Assembly (NCBI GenBank): GCA_028689675.1
Contig: JAQVCS010000009.1
Span: forward strand, 62,001 to 126,000
Length of the DNA stretch: 64,000 bases
DNA from: Desulfovibrionaceae bacterium
Lineage (GTDB): Bacteria > Desulfobacterota > Desulfovibrionia > Desulfovibrionales > Desulfovibrionaceae
Direction: 5' to 3'
Shown: positions 1 to 8,333 of the stretch, in pieces
How positions within the stretch are numbered: position 1 is the stretch's first letter
Layout: each line of letters starts with the position of its first letter
The notes under the pieces: generated by a model
Seen by the model: only the letters and a program-made list of their open reading frames with translations
What the model was told of the DNA's origin: nothing
Databases searched by the model: none
Made by a program: the position numbers and the translations under genes

Positions 1-106
1 CATCGTCTGCTATCACGCGCACTTCACGAGCGCGTATCATTTCATTGCGGCGCACGCCATCCTGAGGGACGTCGCGGCGGCCGCGTATATTACTAGGCGA
101 AGCTAT
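1..106 (-). CDS. infC: Translation initiation factor IF-3, N-terminal part, cut by window edge
   Basis: Only the first ~35 codons are in the window; the gene continues past position 1. The minus-strand frame reads ...RRDVPQDGVRRNEMIRAR then EVRVIADD, the typical IF-3 N-terminal signature (RRNxxIRAxEVRVI). IF-3 binds the 30S subunit and proofreads start codons. No ATG, GTG or TTG lies upstream in frame. The best start is ATA at 106-104, eight bases after a strong AGGAGG (115-120) that lies inside the end of thrS, so the two genes overlap by about 14 bases. A non-canonical start (AUU in E. coli) is an established trait of infC and allows autoregulation by IF-3. A second in-frame ATA at 88-86 is possible but worse placed. 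thrS-infC order is the common arrangement. Confidence 0.9.
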   Translation of the reverse strand, partial: MASPSNIRGRRDVPQDGVRRNEMIRAREVRVIADD

Positions 107-2033
107 AACGCATTCCTCCTCTTTGGAAGGGCTCTTCACAATCTTTGCGAATCATATCAATGATTTCTGCACTTGATTTAAGCCCACAGTTATCCCCATT
201 GCGCAGGCGCACATTGGCGCCCCCCGCTTCCACTTCCTTGTCGCCAAGCACCAAAATATAGGGAATTTTGGCGACCTGCGCCTCGCGCACTTTAAAGCCC
301 AACTTTTCATTGCGGCAATCAGCTTCGGCACGAATACCTGCGGCTTTAAGCGCGGTGGCAAGAGTCTGCGCGGCCTCGTTATGCGCGTCAGTCACAGTTA
401 AAATTTTTGCTTGCACAGGCGAAAGCCATGTAGGCAATGCCCCAGCAAATTGCTCAATCAGCACGCCAATAAAGCGCTCTACCGAGCCCATAATAGCACG
501 GTGCACCATAACAGGGCGGTGGCGTTCGCCATCTTGCCCCACATAGGTCAAGTTAAACCGTTCTGGCAAGGTGAAATCAACCTGAATGGTGGAACACTGC
601 CACTCACGGCCAATGCAATCAAGCAGGCGCACGTCAATTTTGGGGCCATAAAAAGCGCCGTCGCCTTCATTAATTTCATAGGCAATGCCAGCATGGTCAC
701 AGGCCTGAATAAGAGCGCTGGTGGCCAGCTCCCATGCTTCATCGGTGCCGATGCTGTCTTTGGGTCTTGTGGATATAGCCACCTTATACTGAAAGTCAAA
801 CACTGTCATCAGGTCTTGAATCAGCTTGATGACATTCAATATTTCACCCTCAAGCTGCTCGGGGGCGCATAAAATATGCGCGTCATCCTGCGTAAACTGG
901 CGCACACGCAGCAAGCCGTGCAGCGCGCCAGACATTTCGTGGCGGTGCACCAAGCCCAGCTCAAAATAGCGCTGGGGCAGGTCGCGGTAGCTGTGCAGCT
1001 CGTTGTTATAAATCATCATATGCCCAATGCAGTTCATGGGCTTGATGCCGTACTGGTCATTTTCAATTTGCGTGAAATACATATTTTCACGGTAATGATC
1101 ATAGTGGCCAGACTGCTGCCATGTTTGCACACGCAAAATTTGTGGCCCCTGCACAAGGTCATAGCCGCGCTTGATATGCTCGCGCCGCCAGAAATCTTCC
1201 AAAATGGTGCGCATCATCATGCCCTTGGGCAGCCAAAAAACCATGCCGGGGGCAACGTCTTCTTCAAAGGTGAAAAAGCCCAGCTCGCGCCCCAGCTTGC
1301 GGTGGTCGCGTCGCTTTGCTTCTTCCAGCATGTTCAAATAGGCCTTCAGCGCTTTTTCATCGGCAAAAGCTGTGGCATAAATACGCGACAGCATTTTATT
1401 TTTTTCATCACCGCGCCAATAGGCACCAGCTACGGAAAGCAGCTTTACAGCTTTTACAAAGCCAGTGTGCGGCAAATGGGGGCCGCGGCACAAGTCGACA
1501 AAGTCGCCCATGGTGTACACAGAAACCGTGCTCACATCGGCAGGCAAATCGTTAATCAGCTCAACCTTATAGGACTCGCCCATGGCAGTAAACTTTGCCA
1601 CGGCATCGGCACGGCTCATTTCTGTGCGCTCAAAGGGCACATGCGCCGCAGCAATTTTGGCCATTTCTGCTTCAATAGCGGGGAAATCATCGCTGGAAAA
1701 AGATTTTGCCACGTCAAAGTCATAATAAAAGCCATTTTCAATGGCAGGGCCAATGGTCACCTTTACATCAGGGAACAAATGGCGCACAGCCGCAGCCATA
1801 ACATGAGCGGCAGAATGGCGCAGCAAAGGCAAAGCTTCGGGGGAATCAAGCGTGACAGGAGTGAGGCTGGTAGTTCGGTCGGGTATAGCGGCAGAAAGGT
1901 CAAGCAAAGCATCGTCTGCCTTGCAGGCCAGTATAGATTTAAATTTTTTGCCGCTGCAATGCTCTTTCAGCACATCAGCAAGAATTGCGCCCTCTGCCAC
2001 TTCAATCATCTGTTCGTCAAGTGCTACCTTCAC
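93..2033 (-). CDS. thrS: Threonyl-tRNA synthetase
   Basis: Cytoplasmic class II synthetase charging tRNA-Thr; 646 residues is the usual length. Order: TGS domain (about 1-61), editing domain with HxxxH at 73-77 and the C182-R-G-P-H186 motif, class II core with the catalytic zinc Cys in MNCIGH (C335), motif 2 around VHRHEMSGALHG, motif 3 near VHRAIMGSVERF, and a C-terminal anticodon-binding domain. Start ATG 2033 is preceded by AAAGGAG. The 3' end overlaps infC and carries its ribosome-binding site, pointing to cotranscription. A tRNA-Val with its own terminator lies upstream. Confidence 0.97.
   Translation of the reverse strand: MKVALDEQMIEVAEGAILADVLKEHCSGKKFKSILACKADDALLDLSAAIPDRTTSLTPVTLDSPEALPLLRHSAAHVMAAAVRHLFPDVKVTIGPAIENGFYYDFDVAKSFSSDDFPAIEAEMAKIAAAHVPFERTEMSRADAVAKFTAMGESYKVELINDLPADVSTVSVYTMGDFVDLCRGPHLPHTGFVKAVKLLSVAGAYWRGDEKNKMLSRIYATAFADEKALKAYLNMLEEAKRRDHRKLGRELGFFTFEEDVAPGMVFWLPKGMMMRTILEDFWRREHIKRGYDLVQGPQILRVQTWQQSGHYDHYRENMYFTQIENDQYGIKPMNCIGHMMIYNNELHSYRDLPQRYFELGLVHRHEMSGALHGLLRVRQFTQDDAHILCAPEQLEGEILNVIKLIQDLMTVFDFQYKVAISTRPKDSIGTDEAWELATSALIQACDHAGIAYEINEGDGAFYGPKIDVRLLDCIGREWQCSTIQVDFTLPERFNLTYVGQDGERHRPVMVHRAIMGSVERFIGVLIEQFAGALPTWLSPVQAKILTVTDAHNEAAQTLATALKAAGIRAEADCRNEKLGFKVREAQVAKIPYILVLGDKEVEAGGANVRLRNGDNCGLKSSAEIIDMIRKDCEEPFQRGGMRYSFA
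115..120 (-). promoter_or_regulatory. Strong Shine-Dalgarno of infC inside the thrS 3' end
   Basis: On the minus strand an AGGAGG lies within the last codons of thrS, eight bases ahead of ATA at 106-104. It fixes the infC start in the absence of any canonical start codon in that frame. Confidence 0.7.
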
Positions 2034-2104
2034 CGTCGTTCTCCTTTAGCCTCCAGATGCGATCAGGCATCGGGGGCACTTCATAAAGAATTGCCCCTCA
2101 GAAT

Positions 2105-2132
2105 GCAAAAAAGGGGAGAATAATCTCCCCTT
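2105..2132 (-). terminator. Intrinsic terminator after tRNA-Val
   Basis: Inverted repeat AAGGGGAGA / TCTCCCCTT (stem 9, loop 4) followed on the minus strand by a run of T. It separates the tRNA-Val transcript from thrS. Confidence 0.8.
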
Positions 2133-2144
2133 AAGATTTTGATT

Positions 2145-2222
2145 TGGTAGGAACGAGCAGACTTGAACTGCTGACCCCTTGCATGTCAAGCAAGTGCTCT
2201 AACCAACTGAGCTACGCTCCTA
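2145..2222 (-). tRNA. tRNA-Val (anticodon GAC)
   Basis: Complete cloverleaf on the minus strand: acceptor TAGGAGC / GTTCCTA with encoded CCA, D-arm GCTC...GAGC, anticodon stem CTTGC/GCAAG with loop TTGACAT giving anticodon GAC, and a T-arm AGCAG-TTCAAGT-CTGCT. The GAC anticodon reads the Val codons GUC and GUU. A terminator follows directly. Confidence 0.95.
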
Positions 2223-2331
2223 CGTCCAGAGACAAGAGTTGAAATACGGGAACTTGCCCTTGCCGTCAAGTATTTTTTTGTTTGTGCTTTATTTTTCTGC
2301 CTGCATGGGCATAGCGGAAATGGGCAGGCTT

Positions 2332-2973
2332 TTATTTTTTGCTTGCCCAAAAGCCACGCGCACACTCTATGAGCACGGGCAGCACAGAAATGGCCACAAT
2401 GCCATACACAATCAGCCCAAAATTATTGCGGGCAAAGGGGGTGTTGCCCAAAAAATACCCAGCAGAGACAAGCCCGCCCACCCACAGCACACAGCCTGTT
2501 ATATTAAAGGTAAGAAAGCGCACAGGGTGCATCAGCGCCACCCCAGCCACAAAGGGGGCAAAGGTGCGCACAATGGGCACAAAACGGGCTAAAATAATGG
2601 CTTTGCCCCCATGTTTCTCATAAAAAGCATTGGCTTTGAGCAAGTGCACCTTTTTAATAAAACGAGTATCCTTATTAAAGACCGCAGGGCCTGTAATGCG
2701 CCCAATTTCATAATTTGTGGCATCGCCCAGCACGCCTGCGGCCAAAAGCACAGCCATGACCTCGGGGTAACCAAGCAAACCTGCCCCTGCCACTACGCCA
2801 GAGGCAAAAAGCAAAGAATCACCAGGCAAAAAGGGCGTAACTACCAGCCCCGTTTCGCAAAAAACAATAAGGAATAAAATGCCATACACCCAAAAACCAT
2901 ATTGAGCTACCAGCTCAAACAGGTGTTTATCAATATGCAGAATGAAATCGACAATAGATAACAGAAAATCCAT
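2332..2973 (-). CDS. DedA/SNARE-associated family inner-membrane protein
   Basis: About 213-residue multi-pass membrane protein of the DedA (VTT domain) family, linked in other bacteria to lipid-carrier translocation and membrane homeostasis. Family signatures visible: an E-x-G-x4-PFLPGD motif and the F-x-R-x-P-x-R-x3-FxAG motif (FVPIVRTFAPFVAG), with hydrophobic segments at both ends. I start at ATG 2973 (MDFLLSIVDF), preceded by GTGAGG; the longer reading to 3093 adds 40 residues unlike the family. Monocistronic; substrate not deducible. Confidence 0.9.
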   Translation of the reverse strand: MDFLLSIVDFILHIDKHLFELVAQYGFWVYGILFLIVFCETGLVVTPFLPGDSLLFASGVVAGAGLLGYPEVMAVLLAAGVLGDATNYEIGRITGPAVFNKDTRFIKKVHLLKANAFYEKHGGKAIILARFVPIVRTFAPFVAGVALMHPVRFLTFNITGCVLWVGGLVSAGYFLGNTPFARNNFGLIVYGIVAISVLPVLIECARGFWASKK

Positions 2974-3118
2974 ACTTGCCTCACGAAAGGTTGTGCGCCA
3001 GCCCTTCTGGCGCATGGCGCTTTTCATAGCGCAGTGCAGTCCACTACACAAGAATAAAAATAGCTTCAGCCGCGCTCTTCCCCTTGCCGCCATAGTCCGC
3101 TCAGGCTAGAATACCGCC

Positions 3119-4123
3119 ATGCGTACCTTTTCTCTTTTTTTTGTGGCTCTTTGCTGTTGCTGCCTGCTGTTGCCCTGCCCACAGGCGCAGGCCGCAGCTG
3201 GCTTTCGCACCATAGGGCTATGGCAGCAGGCCAATAATTTGCGGCTTGACATCAACGTGTGGTACCCCACCTCGCGCGCGGTGACAGACCTAAGCTATAC
3301 CCCGTGGGTCATTAGAGCTGCCCCCAATGCCCCTGTGTATAAGGGGCAGTATCCCATTATTATTCTTTCGCATGCCACGGCAGGCACGCGCTTTTCGTAT
3401 CATGAACTTGCGGCATGGCTGGCCAATTGCGGCTATATTGTGGCTGCCCCCACGCACTTGGGGGATAATATGGATGATATGCACCTGCTCTATACCACAG
3501 GGCAAATTGAAATGCGCATACTGCACATACAGGCCACCATTGCGGCTTTGGAAAAAGACAAAGAGCTTGCCCCTTTTGTGGACAGCTCGCGCATTGGCCT
3601 TGTGGGCTTTAATGCAGGCGGCACGGCGGCCATGCTAATGGGCGGGGCGCTGGCTTCTGCTTCTGGCTGGAAAAATTACTGCGAAAAAACTACGTTCAAA
3701 GACCCCTATTGTGCCCCCAGCGCCAAGGGCAAAATAGACCTTATGGCAGCCAGCATTAAAGAAGGCGCCAGCGCGCAAGACCAGCGCATCAAGGCCGTGG
3801 TAGCTATTTCGCCGCTCTTCCCCATGTTTTTTTCTGGCAAGCGCGATACGAGCGTGGTCATGCTCTTTATGCACACCAAAGAAGATGCCCGCTACCAGCA
3901 AGACAGCCATGACCTTGCCCAAATTATGCAGCAAGTGCAGGTTGATGATGCGGTGGCGCAGGCTGATGTGGGCGCACTTATGTCTGCCTGCCCGCGCGCC
4001 CTTGCTGAAGAATTGCCAGAGCTGTGCTATTCTGTTTCATCAGACCAGCGTGCTACCTTGCAAATACGCCTGCGTATGCGGCTGGAAAAATTCTTTGCGC
4101 AATACCTCGATGCCGCACCATAA
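3119..4123 (+). CDS. Exported alpha/beta-hydrolase, dienelactone-hydrolase-like, nucleophile Ser replaced by Asn
   Basis: 334 residues with a clear signal peptide (hydrophobic core 4-20, likely cleavage near AQA-A). The body matches predicted dienelactone/platelet-activating-factor hydrolase-like proteins: a strand then LSHATAG (oxyanion region), HLGD, and the nucleophile elbow. At the elbow the sequence reads GLVGFNAGG, so the expected G-x-S-x-G has Asn165 (codon AAT, 3611-3613) instead of Ser. It is either not a conventional serine hydrolase or is catalytically dead. Acts in the periplasm or outside. Convergent with the ABC ATPase gene, a family A repeat lying between them. Confidence 0.75.
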   Translation: MRTFSLFFVALCCCCLLLPCPQAQAAAGFRTIGLWQQANNLRLDINVWYPTSRAVTDLSYTPWVIRAAPNAPVYKGQYPIIILSHATAGTRFSYHELAAWLANCGYIVAAPTHLGDNMDDMHLLYTTGQIEMRILHIQATIAALEKDKELAPFVDSSRIGLVGFNAGGTAAMLMGGALASASGWKNYCEKTTFKDPYCAPSAKGKIDLMAASIKEGASAQDQRIKAVVAISPLFPMFFSGKRDTSVVMLFMHTKEDARYQQDSHDLAQIMQQVQVDDAVAQADVGALMSACPRALAEELPELCYSVSSDQRATLQIRLRMRLEKFFAQYLDAAP

Positions 4124-4146
4124 CGCAATTTCAACATACACTTGCC

Positions 4147-4293
4147 CTAGGAAGTAGTGAACACTACAAAAATTTTGTTCGCTGGCAAGGAAGGCAAGGC
4201 TTGTATGCAGGCAGTGTACTCTTATGGTACAAACCCGAAATAAAAGCTGAGCCTGACGCCGCCAGCGGGCAAAAGAACGTAGTGTTGTTCTAG
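4147..4293. repeat. Family A palindromic MITE-like element, copy 1
   Basis: 147 bp bounded by CTAG on both sides (4147-4150, 4290-4293). Imperfect terminal inverted repeats: left arm runs into GAACACTAC then TTTTGTTCGCTGGC, right arm mirrors it as GCCAGCGGGC-AAAAGAAC-GTAGTGTT. The core carries the family words GCAAGGCTTGTATGCAGGC and CTGACGCCGCCAGC. No ORF of note. It sits between convergent genes, and its right CTAG supplies the stop codon of the ABC ATPase gene. Confidence 0.85.
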
Positions 4294-5243
4294 GCATAAT
4301 GGCACAGCACCCCATGCCCTGCCCCCAGTTCGCGCCATTGCGGAATGCTTTGGCGGCACAGAGCTTGTGCTTTTTCACAGCGGGGGTGAAAAAGGCAGCC
4401 GCTGGGCGGGGCAAAGGGGCTGGGCACTTCGCCCTGCAATGGCGGGGGCAGCACGCCCTGCTGCACGCTATGCAGCTGCGGCACGGTGCGCAGCAAGGCT
4501 TGCGTGTAGGGGTGGGCAGCACCGTGGCACAAAGCCTCGCAGGGCAGGCTTTCCACTATGCTGCCGCAATACATTACCAGCACGCGCGTGCACACAAAGT
4601 GCACCACGGCAAGATTATGCGAAATGAATAAATAGGCAGGCTGAAAACGCTCCTGCAAATCGCGCAATAAATTAAGCACCTGCGCCTGTACAGACACATC
4701 TAATGCCGAAACAGGCTCATCGCACACAACCACACGCGGGCGCGTAATGAGGGCGCGCGCCACAGCCAGCCGCTGCCGCTGCCCGCCCGAAAATTCGTGG
4801 GGGAAGCGCTGCCCCTGCGCCTTACTTAAGCCAATCACCTCCAGCATGGCCTGCACGCGCTCGTGCCGCTCTGCCGCAGGCACACCCAGCGCAGCCAAGG
4901 GCTCGGCCAGCGAGCTTGCCACACGCCAGCGCGGGTTAAAGGAAGAAAAGGGGTCTTGAAAAACCATTTGCAGCTGCCCAAGGTGCGTGCCTGTATGCCC
5001 TGCGGCATAGATATCTTGCCCAGCAAAATGCACGGTGCCCGCGCTGGGCGGCAATAAACCCACAGCCATGCGCCCTACGGTCGATTTTCCGCAGCCCGAT
5101 TCCCCCACCAGCCCTACGCTTTCGCCTGCGGCAAGGGTAAAGCTCACCTCCCGCACAGCGCGCAAGGCCACAGGTGCTTGCAATAAAGACCGCCGCGTCA
5201 TAAAATCACGCGAAACCTGATGTATTTCCAAAAGGGGCGTCAT
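4290..5243 (-). CDS. Oligopeptide/dipeptide-type ABC transporter ATPase (OppF/DppF-like), orphan
   Basis: 317-residue cytoplasmic ATPase with Walker A GESGCGKST, signature FSGGQRQRLAVARAL, Walker B VVVCDEPVSALDV, switch His in FISHNL, and the C-terminal oligo-HPY extension (AHPYTQALL) typical of OppF/DppF. Start ATG 5243 (MTPLLEIHQV) follows AGGCAGGGAAGT; the longer frame to 5354 adds an unrelated leader. No permease, substrate-binding protein or partner OppD is adjacent, so it must work with subunits coded elsewhere. The TAG stop lies in the terminal CTAG of the family A repeat. Confidence 0.88.
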   Translation of the reverse strand: MTPLLEIHQVSRDFMTRRSLLQAPVALRAVREVSFTLAAGESVGLVGESGCGKSTVGRMAVGLLPPSAGTVHFAGQDIYAAGHTGTHLGQLQMVFQDPFSSFNPRWRVASSLAEPLAALGVPAAERHERVQAMLEVIGLSKAQGQRFPHEFSGGQRQRLAVARALITRPRVVVCDEPVSALDVSVQAQVLNLLRDLQERFQPAYLFISHNLAVVHFVCTRVLVMYCGSIVESLPCEALCHGAAHPYTQALLRTVPQLHSVQQGVLPPPLQGEVPSPFAPPSGCLFHPRCEKAQALCRQSIPQWRELGAGHGVLCHYA

Positions 5244-5416
5244 ACTTCCCTGCCTTGTAAAAAGAGCCCTGCGCCCTGCCCCCAAAAAGCATGGGCACGA
5301 GCAAAGTATTTCACTATAGCTGCCCCACGCTGTCAAGCCAAACAGGGGCGGCATAAAACTGCAAGCACCTTGTGCGCCCTGTTGTGCACTCTGCTTTTGT
5401 TTGAAAGGAAATTCTG

Positions 5417-6814
5417 ATGAACAAAATGATTTTGCCTTTGGTGCACGCGGCTGTTACGCGCACACTTTTCGCAGGGCGGCGCAGCCTGTTGTGCCTTGTG
5501 CTCGGCCTTGGCTGTGCGCTGCCCATAAACCCCGTGCAGAGCAATGCGGCAGATAATGCCCAAACGCAGCGCGAAGCCCGCATGACCCCCGTGGTGCGGG
5601 CAGTGCAAAAGGCCAGCCCTGCCGTGGTCAATATCACCAGCACCACCGTGGTGCGCGGGCAGCGTTTTACCCCGCTTGAGCAATTCTTTTTTGGCGACAT
5701 GCTGCCCGAGCGCCGCCAAAACACGCGCACCAGCCTTGGTTCGGGCGTTATTGTAGATGGCACAAAGGGGCTTGTGCTCACCAATGCCCATGTTATTTCG
5801 GGCGGGTCAGACATTGTGGTGCGCCTGCTTGACGGGCGGGAATTTCCTGCCAGCGTGCGCGGGGCTGACCCCGATTTTGACCTTGCCGTGCTTCAGCTAC
5901 AAGGGGCAAGCCAATTGCCGCAGGTCACTATGGCCGATTCCCGCGACATTATGCCGGGCGAAACGGTTATTGCCATTGGTAACCCCTTTGGCTTTACCCA
6001 CACAGTAACTACGGGCGTGGTTTCAGCACTGGGGCGCACCATACGCAACAGCGGCGGCCTGTTTACCGATTTAATTCAAACCGATGCTGCAATTAACCCC
6101 GGCAATTCCGGCGGCCCCTTATTGAATATTCTGGGCGAATGCATAGGCGTGAACACGGCCGTAGACAGCCGCGCAGAGGGCATAGGCTTTGCCATACCCG
6201 CGCACAAGGCCAGCCGCGTTATGCAAAACCTTGTGCAGCAGGGGGCTGTTGCCCCGCTGTGGCTTGGCATAGGTGCGCAGGATGTTGACCAGCGCGTGGC
6301 GCTGGCGCTGAATTTGCCCAAGCCGCAGGGTGTGCTTGTCACACAGGTGCACAGCGGCACACCAGCGGCAAAGGCAGGGCTGGCGGCTGGGGACGTTATT
6401 GTGCGCATGGACAGCACAGACATGCGCGACCGCCGCGATTTCTTGCTCTTTTTGCGAAACCACACGCCGGGTGAAGCGCTGCGCCTTAGTTTTATGCGCG
6501 CAGGCGAGCAAAAAATTCAGGAAATAAGCCTGACGCCGCAGGTTTTTGGCGATGCACAAGCAAAAAAGCTTATGGAAAAGCGCTGGGGTTTCAGCCTGAA
6601 AGAAGTACAGGGCAAATTGCTTATAGCCAGCGTTGCGCCCAATGGCCCAGCAGCATTTTTAGAAAAAAATGACATTATTTTGGGGGTAGCTTCGCAGCGC
6701 GTGCGTTCTTTACCCGAAATATTGGCTGTTTTTCGGCAAGAGCGCCTTTCTGGCCAAATTATGCTTGAAGTGGTGCGCAAGGGTAAGCGTTACCACGCCC
6801 GTATAAGCCTGTAA
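5417..6814 (+). CDS. degP: Periplasmic serine endoprotease, DegP/HtrA family
   Basis: 465 residues: signal peptide (about 1-45), trypsin-like domain with catalytic triad His125 (LTNAHV), Asp155 (FDLAVLQ) and Ser231 (NPGNSGGP), then two PDZ domains (about 270-360 and 385-460). The Q-linker-like segment after residue 75 corresponds to the LA loop. It degrades or refolds misfolded envelope proteins. Start ATG 5417 preceded by AAAGGAAATTCTG. Divergent from the OppF-like gene. Paralogues DegQ/DegS are alternatives; two PDZ domains fit DegP/DegQ. Confidence 0.94.
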   Translation: MNKMILPLVHAAVTRTLFAGRRSLLCLVLGLGCALPINPVQSNAADNAQTQREARMTPVVRAVQKASPAVVNITSTTVVRGQRFTPLEQFFFGDMLPERRQNTRTSLGSGVIVDGTKGLVLTNAHVISGGSDIVVRLLDGREFPASVRGADPDFDLAVLQLQGASQLPQVTMADSRDIMPGETVIAIGNPFGFTHTVTTGVVSALGRTIRNSGGLFTDLIQTDAAINPGNSGGPLLNILGECIGVNTAVDSRAEGIGFAIPAHKASRVMQNLVQQGAVAPLWLGIGAQDVDQRVALALNLPKPQGVLVTQVHSGTPAAKAGLAAGDVIVRMDSTDMRDRRDFLLFLRNHTPGEALRLSFMRAGEQKIQEISLTPQVFGDAQAKKLMEKRWGFSLKEVQGKLLIASVAPNGPAAFLEKNDIILGVASQRVRSLPEILAVFRQERLSGQIMLEVVRKGKRYHARISL

Positions 6815-6821
6815 GAGATTT

Positions 6822-6840
6822 TTATCACAAAGGGTGATAA
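6822..6840. promoter_or_regulatory. Inverted repeat TTATCAC-N5-GTGATAA between degP and ferredoxin gene
   Basis: A 7-5-7 inverted repeat right after the degP stop. No T-run follows, so it is a weak terminator candidate; the spacing and arms would also suit a dimeric regulator's operator upstream of the ferredoxin promoter. Function not determined from sequence. Confidence 0.4.
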
Positions 6841-6872
6841 CCGTTACACTTGAAAAAAAATGCTCTCAGCGC

Positions 6873-6949
6873 TTGACACTACATGGCGTGGACGCTATCC
6901 ATTCAAACGAGAGTACTGTTTGACAGAGCAGTTATTCTCCAATTTTATC
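6873..6949 (+). promoter_or_regulatory. Candidate promoters of the ferredoxin gene
   Basis: Two perfect TTGACA hexamers lie ahead of the ferredoxin start: 6873-6878 with TATCCA 17 bases later, and 6920-6925 with a TTTATC-like -10 about 18 bases later. Both -10 boxes are imperfect, so which is used cannot be decided by eye. Confidence 0.35.
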
Positions 6950-6982
6950 TGTCATCTAATTTATCCTCTGGAGGACAAAACA

Positions 6983-7171
6983 ATGGGTTATAATGTTACT
7001 GTTGACGCTGACAAGTGTGTAGGTTGCAGCGAGTGCGTAGACGTGTGCCCCGTAGAAGTGTACGAACTCGTTGACGGCAAATCCAACCCTGTCAATGCTG
7101 ATGAATGCCTTGGCTGCGAATCCTGTGTGGAAGTGTGCGAAGCCAACGCTATCACTGTTGAAGAAATGTAA
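6983..7171 (+). CDS. Ferredoxin with two Cys4 [4Fe-4S] motifs
   Basis: 62 residues, low-potential electron carrier of the cytoplasm. First cluster motif C12-x2-C15-x2-C18-x3-C22-P; second C42-x2-C45-x2-C48-x3-C52, not followed by Pro. From memory the sequence closely follows Desulfovibrio africanus ferredoxin III, where the second Cys of motif 1 is Asp and the cluster is a labile 3Fe/4Fe centre; here it is Cys15, so a full 2[4Fe-4S] protein is expected. Start ATG 6983 follows CTGGAGGACAAAACA. A hairpin terminator follows. Confidence 0.95.
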   Translation: MGYNVTVDADKCVGCSECVDVCPVEVYELVDGKSNPVNADECLGCESCVEVCEANAITVEEM

Positions 7172-7210
7172 TTTGATAGGGTCGCCTTTTTGTGGCGATC
7201 CTCTCTTCAT

Positions 7211-7240
7211 GCCGCCAGACCCTTGGGTCTGGCGGCTTTG
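7211..7240 (+). terminator. Terminator hairpin after ferredoxin
   Basis: Near-perfect 12-bp stem GCCGCCAGACCC / GGGTCTGGCGGC with a two-base loop followed by TTTG. A second smaller hairpin (GTCGCC / GGCGAT) precedes it at about 7180-7198. The T-run is short, so read-through into the next operon is possible. Confidence 0.6.
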
Positions 7241-7254
7241 TCGCAGGGAGTGCT

Positions 7255-7926
7255 ATGATCCCCGATTTGAATGATATTTTTGCCCGTTACGAAGCCCTGC
7301 GCGACGAGGCCGATGCCGTCTTCGCCAAGGTAAAGCATGATTTGCCCGACTGCGTGGTGTGCAAAAAAGGCTGTAGCGACTGCTGCCATGCCCTTTTTGA
7401 CCTTTCTCTTGTCGAGGCCATGTATTTGAATAAACTTTTTGTCGATTCCTACCCCTATGGCAAGGAACGCTCGGGCATTTTAGAAAATGCCACGGCCATC
7501 GACCGCCAGCTGACCAAAATTAAGCGCGAAATGTACCGCGCCACCCGCGATGGCAAAAAAACACCAGAAGAAGTCATGGCCGAAGTGGCACATATGCGCA
7601 TTCGCTGCCCCCTGCTGGGCGACGATAACCGCTGCCTTTTTTACGAACAGCGCCCCATTACCTGCCGCCTGTATGGCGTCCCCACGGCTATTTTGGGCAA
7701 GGGGCATGTGTGCGGGCAGTCGGGCTTTGTGAAGGGCAAGCAATACCCCACGGTTAATCTGGACATTATTCAGAGCCGCCTGCAAGCACTGAGCAAAGAA
7801 ATTAAAGAACGCTGCCAAAGCCGCTTTACCGAGCTTGATGAGGTCTATATTCCCCTTTCCATGACCTTGCTGACCCATTACGATGAGCAATATTTGGGCA
7901 TTGTCCCTGCCAAACGTGAGGATTAG
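7255..7926 (+). CDS. YkgJ-type cysteine-cluster protein
   Basis: 223 residues starting at ATG 7255 (GGGAG upstream). The N-terminal half carries a C-x4-C-x2-CC cluster (CKKGCSDCC), and C-rich positions recur later (RCPLL..RCLFYEQRPITCRLYG), which defines the CxxCxxCC/YkgJ family of putative Zn/Fe-binding proteins. Biochemical role unknown. First gene of an apparent three-gene operon with spacings of 2 and -4 bases. Confidence 0.85.
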   Translation: MIPDLNDIFARYEALRDEADAVFAKVKHDLPDCVVCKKGCSDCCHALFDLSLVEAMYLNKLFVDSYPYGKERSGILENATAIDRQLTKIKREMYRATRDGKKTPEEVMAEVAHMRIRCPLLGDDNRCLFYEQRPITCRLYGVPTAILGKGHVCGQSGFVKGKQYPTVNLDIIQSRLQALSKEIKERCQSRFTELDEVYIPLSMTLLTHYDEQYLGIVPAKRED

Positions 7927-7928
7927 CC

Positions 7929-8333
7929 ATGCCGGGCGTATATTCCATTATTCCCGCCACTGTGTTTCGCGACGGTACGCCGCAGGCACTGACCGATGAT
8001 CAAGAAGACTTAAAGCGCGGAATTTATGAAAAAATGAACCCGCGCCGCCGCAAATTTGTGGATCGTATTGGCTATGAAAACTGGGATCCTTTTCAAAAAC
8101 CCAATGATCCTATGGACATTAGGGTAGACCCCACCAAGCGCACCACACAGCAGCTCATCAACCAATTTATGGTTGAAGTGGGCAAAAAAAATAATGGCGG
8201 GCAGGATTATGCACGCGGTGCATTGGAATGTGCCATGGGCGTGGTCAACAGAGATGAAAAATACCTTGGTATTTTTGATTTTTGCCTCTGGTATTACGAT
8301 CTTCTGCAAAAAGAAGGAGTTTCCCCACGATGA
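7929..8333 (+). CDS. Conserved hypothetical protein
   Basis: 134 residues, soluble, no signal peptide or membrane segment. Notable features: a basic stretch NPRRRKF near 37-43, a WDPF motif, and an aromatic C-terminal part (FDFCLWYYDLL). I do not recognise the family. It starts 2 bases after the YkgJ-type gene and overlaps the TPR gene by ATGA, so the three are very likely translated together. Confidence 0.8.
   Translation: MPGVYSIIPATVFRDGTPQALTDDQEDLKRGIYEKMNPRRRKFVDRIGYENWDPFQKPNDPMDIRVDPTKRTTQQLINQFMVEVGKKNNGGQDYARGALECAMGVVNRDEKYLGIFDFCLWYYDLLQKEGVSPR

Noticed and set aside
876..2123. 415-residue plus-strand open frame opposite thrS
   Set aside because: Shadow of thrS; His/Ala-rich translation with no recognisable motif.
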